Source of the DNA: an uncultured Cellvibrionales bacterium | GTDB taxonomy: Bacteria > Pseudomonadota > Gammaproteobacteria > Pseudomonadales > UBA7434 | Length of the DNA: 5,381 nucleotides | Assembly: GCA_937897785.1 (NCBI GenBank) | Contig: CALCNB010000053.1 | Coordinates: forward strand, 1-5,381 | Direction: 5' to 3' | Part shown: positions 5,232-5,381 of the stretch, piece after piece | Layout: each line of letters opens with the position of its first letter | How positions within the stretch are numbered: the first letter of the stretch is position 1 | The notes under the pieces: model-generated | What the model was told of the DNA's origin: nothing | Databases searched by the model: none | The model's input: the letters and a program-made list of their open reading frames with translations, nothing else | Program-made: the position numbers and the translations under genes

Positions 5232-5381
5232 ATGAGCAACAGAAATAAATTGATTCAGGAAATTGACGCTGAGCAAACCTCAGCAAAATCGGTCCCTGAT
5301 TTTTCTCCCGGTGATACAGTTGTCGTTCAAGTTAAAGTTAAGGACGGTGAGCGTGAGCGTCTGCAGGCTTTTGAAGGCGTA
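5232..5381 (+). CDS. rplS: 50S ribosomal protein L19, N-terminal 50 residues, 3' truncated by window
   Basis: The frame is open from ATG 5232 to the last base, giving 50 codons. It is preceded by AGGAG with 6-base spacing. The protein starts MSNRNKLIQEIDAEQ and reaches the diagnostic L19 segment VPDFSPGDTVVVQVKV (21-36), then RERLQAFEGV (41-50), which matches the E. coli L19 stretch ending KRLQAFEGV. L19 lies at the 30S-50S interface of the large subunit. The full protein should be about 115-120 residues, so more than half is missing here. It is the last gene of the classical rpsP operon; the upstream gap carries a stem-loop. Confidence 0.95.
   Translation, partial: MSNRNKLIQEIDAEQTSAKSVPDFSPGDTVVVQVKVKDGERERLQAFEGV

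Noticed and set aside
1..5381. CRISPR arrays, tRNA or rRNA genes, insertion sequences, toxin-antitoxin or phage genes.
   Set aside because: No regularly spaced repeats, cloverleaf sequences, transposase frames or terminal inverted repeats were seen on either strand.

Overview
The window is a conserved translation and protein-targeting gene block from a proteobacterium, most likely a gammaproteobacterium of moderate GC content. On the + strand it reads ffh (3' end only), then rpsP, rimM, trmD and rplS (5' end only). Protein sequence, gene lengths and gene order match the ffh-rpsP-rimM-trmD-rplS layout of Escherichia and Pseudomonas. Two steroid-type or xenobiotic-type flavoenzymes alongside would fit an environmental or marine gammaproteobacterium (for example Cellvibrionales/Spongiibacteraceae), but that narrower placement is inference.

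Layout. Bases 1-229 are the last 75 codons of Ffh, the protein of the signal recognition particle. Bases 251-3028 hold two minus-strand genes, convergent with ffh and divergent from rpsP. The upstream one is an FAD_binding_2 flavoprotein resembling 3-ketosteroid dehydrogenases (1553-3028). The downstream one is an Old Yellow Enzyme (OYE) family NADH:flavin oxidoreductase (251-1468) with a C-terminal four-cysteine Fe-S motif. About 500 bases without a gene follow (3029-3529). They contain a good sigma70 -10 element with a GC-rich discriminator for the rpsP operon, an AT-only inverted repeat beside a T8 run, and a possible minus-strand extended -10. From 3530 the ribosome-maturation operon runs to the window end.

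How it works together. S16, RimM (30S maturation), TrmD (tRNA m1G37 methyltransferase) and L19 are probably co-transcribed from the promoter near 3377-3382. Two stem-loops, one in the rpsP-rimM gap and one in the trmD-rplS gap, sit where a cell would need to separate high ribosomal-protein output from low RimM/TrmD output. The flavoenzyme pair is probably a small two-gene operon for redox chemistry on a cyclic enone or ketone. Its presence between ffh and rpsP, genes that are adjacent in relatives, suggests acquisition or rearrangement. Nothing in the window amounts to a clearly undescribed system. The best leads are the inserted flavoenzyme cassette, its single-domain Fe-S OYE, and the two intercistronic hairpins.
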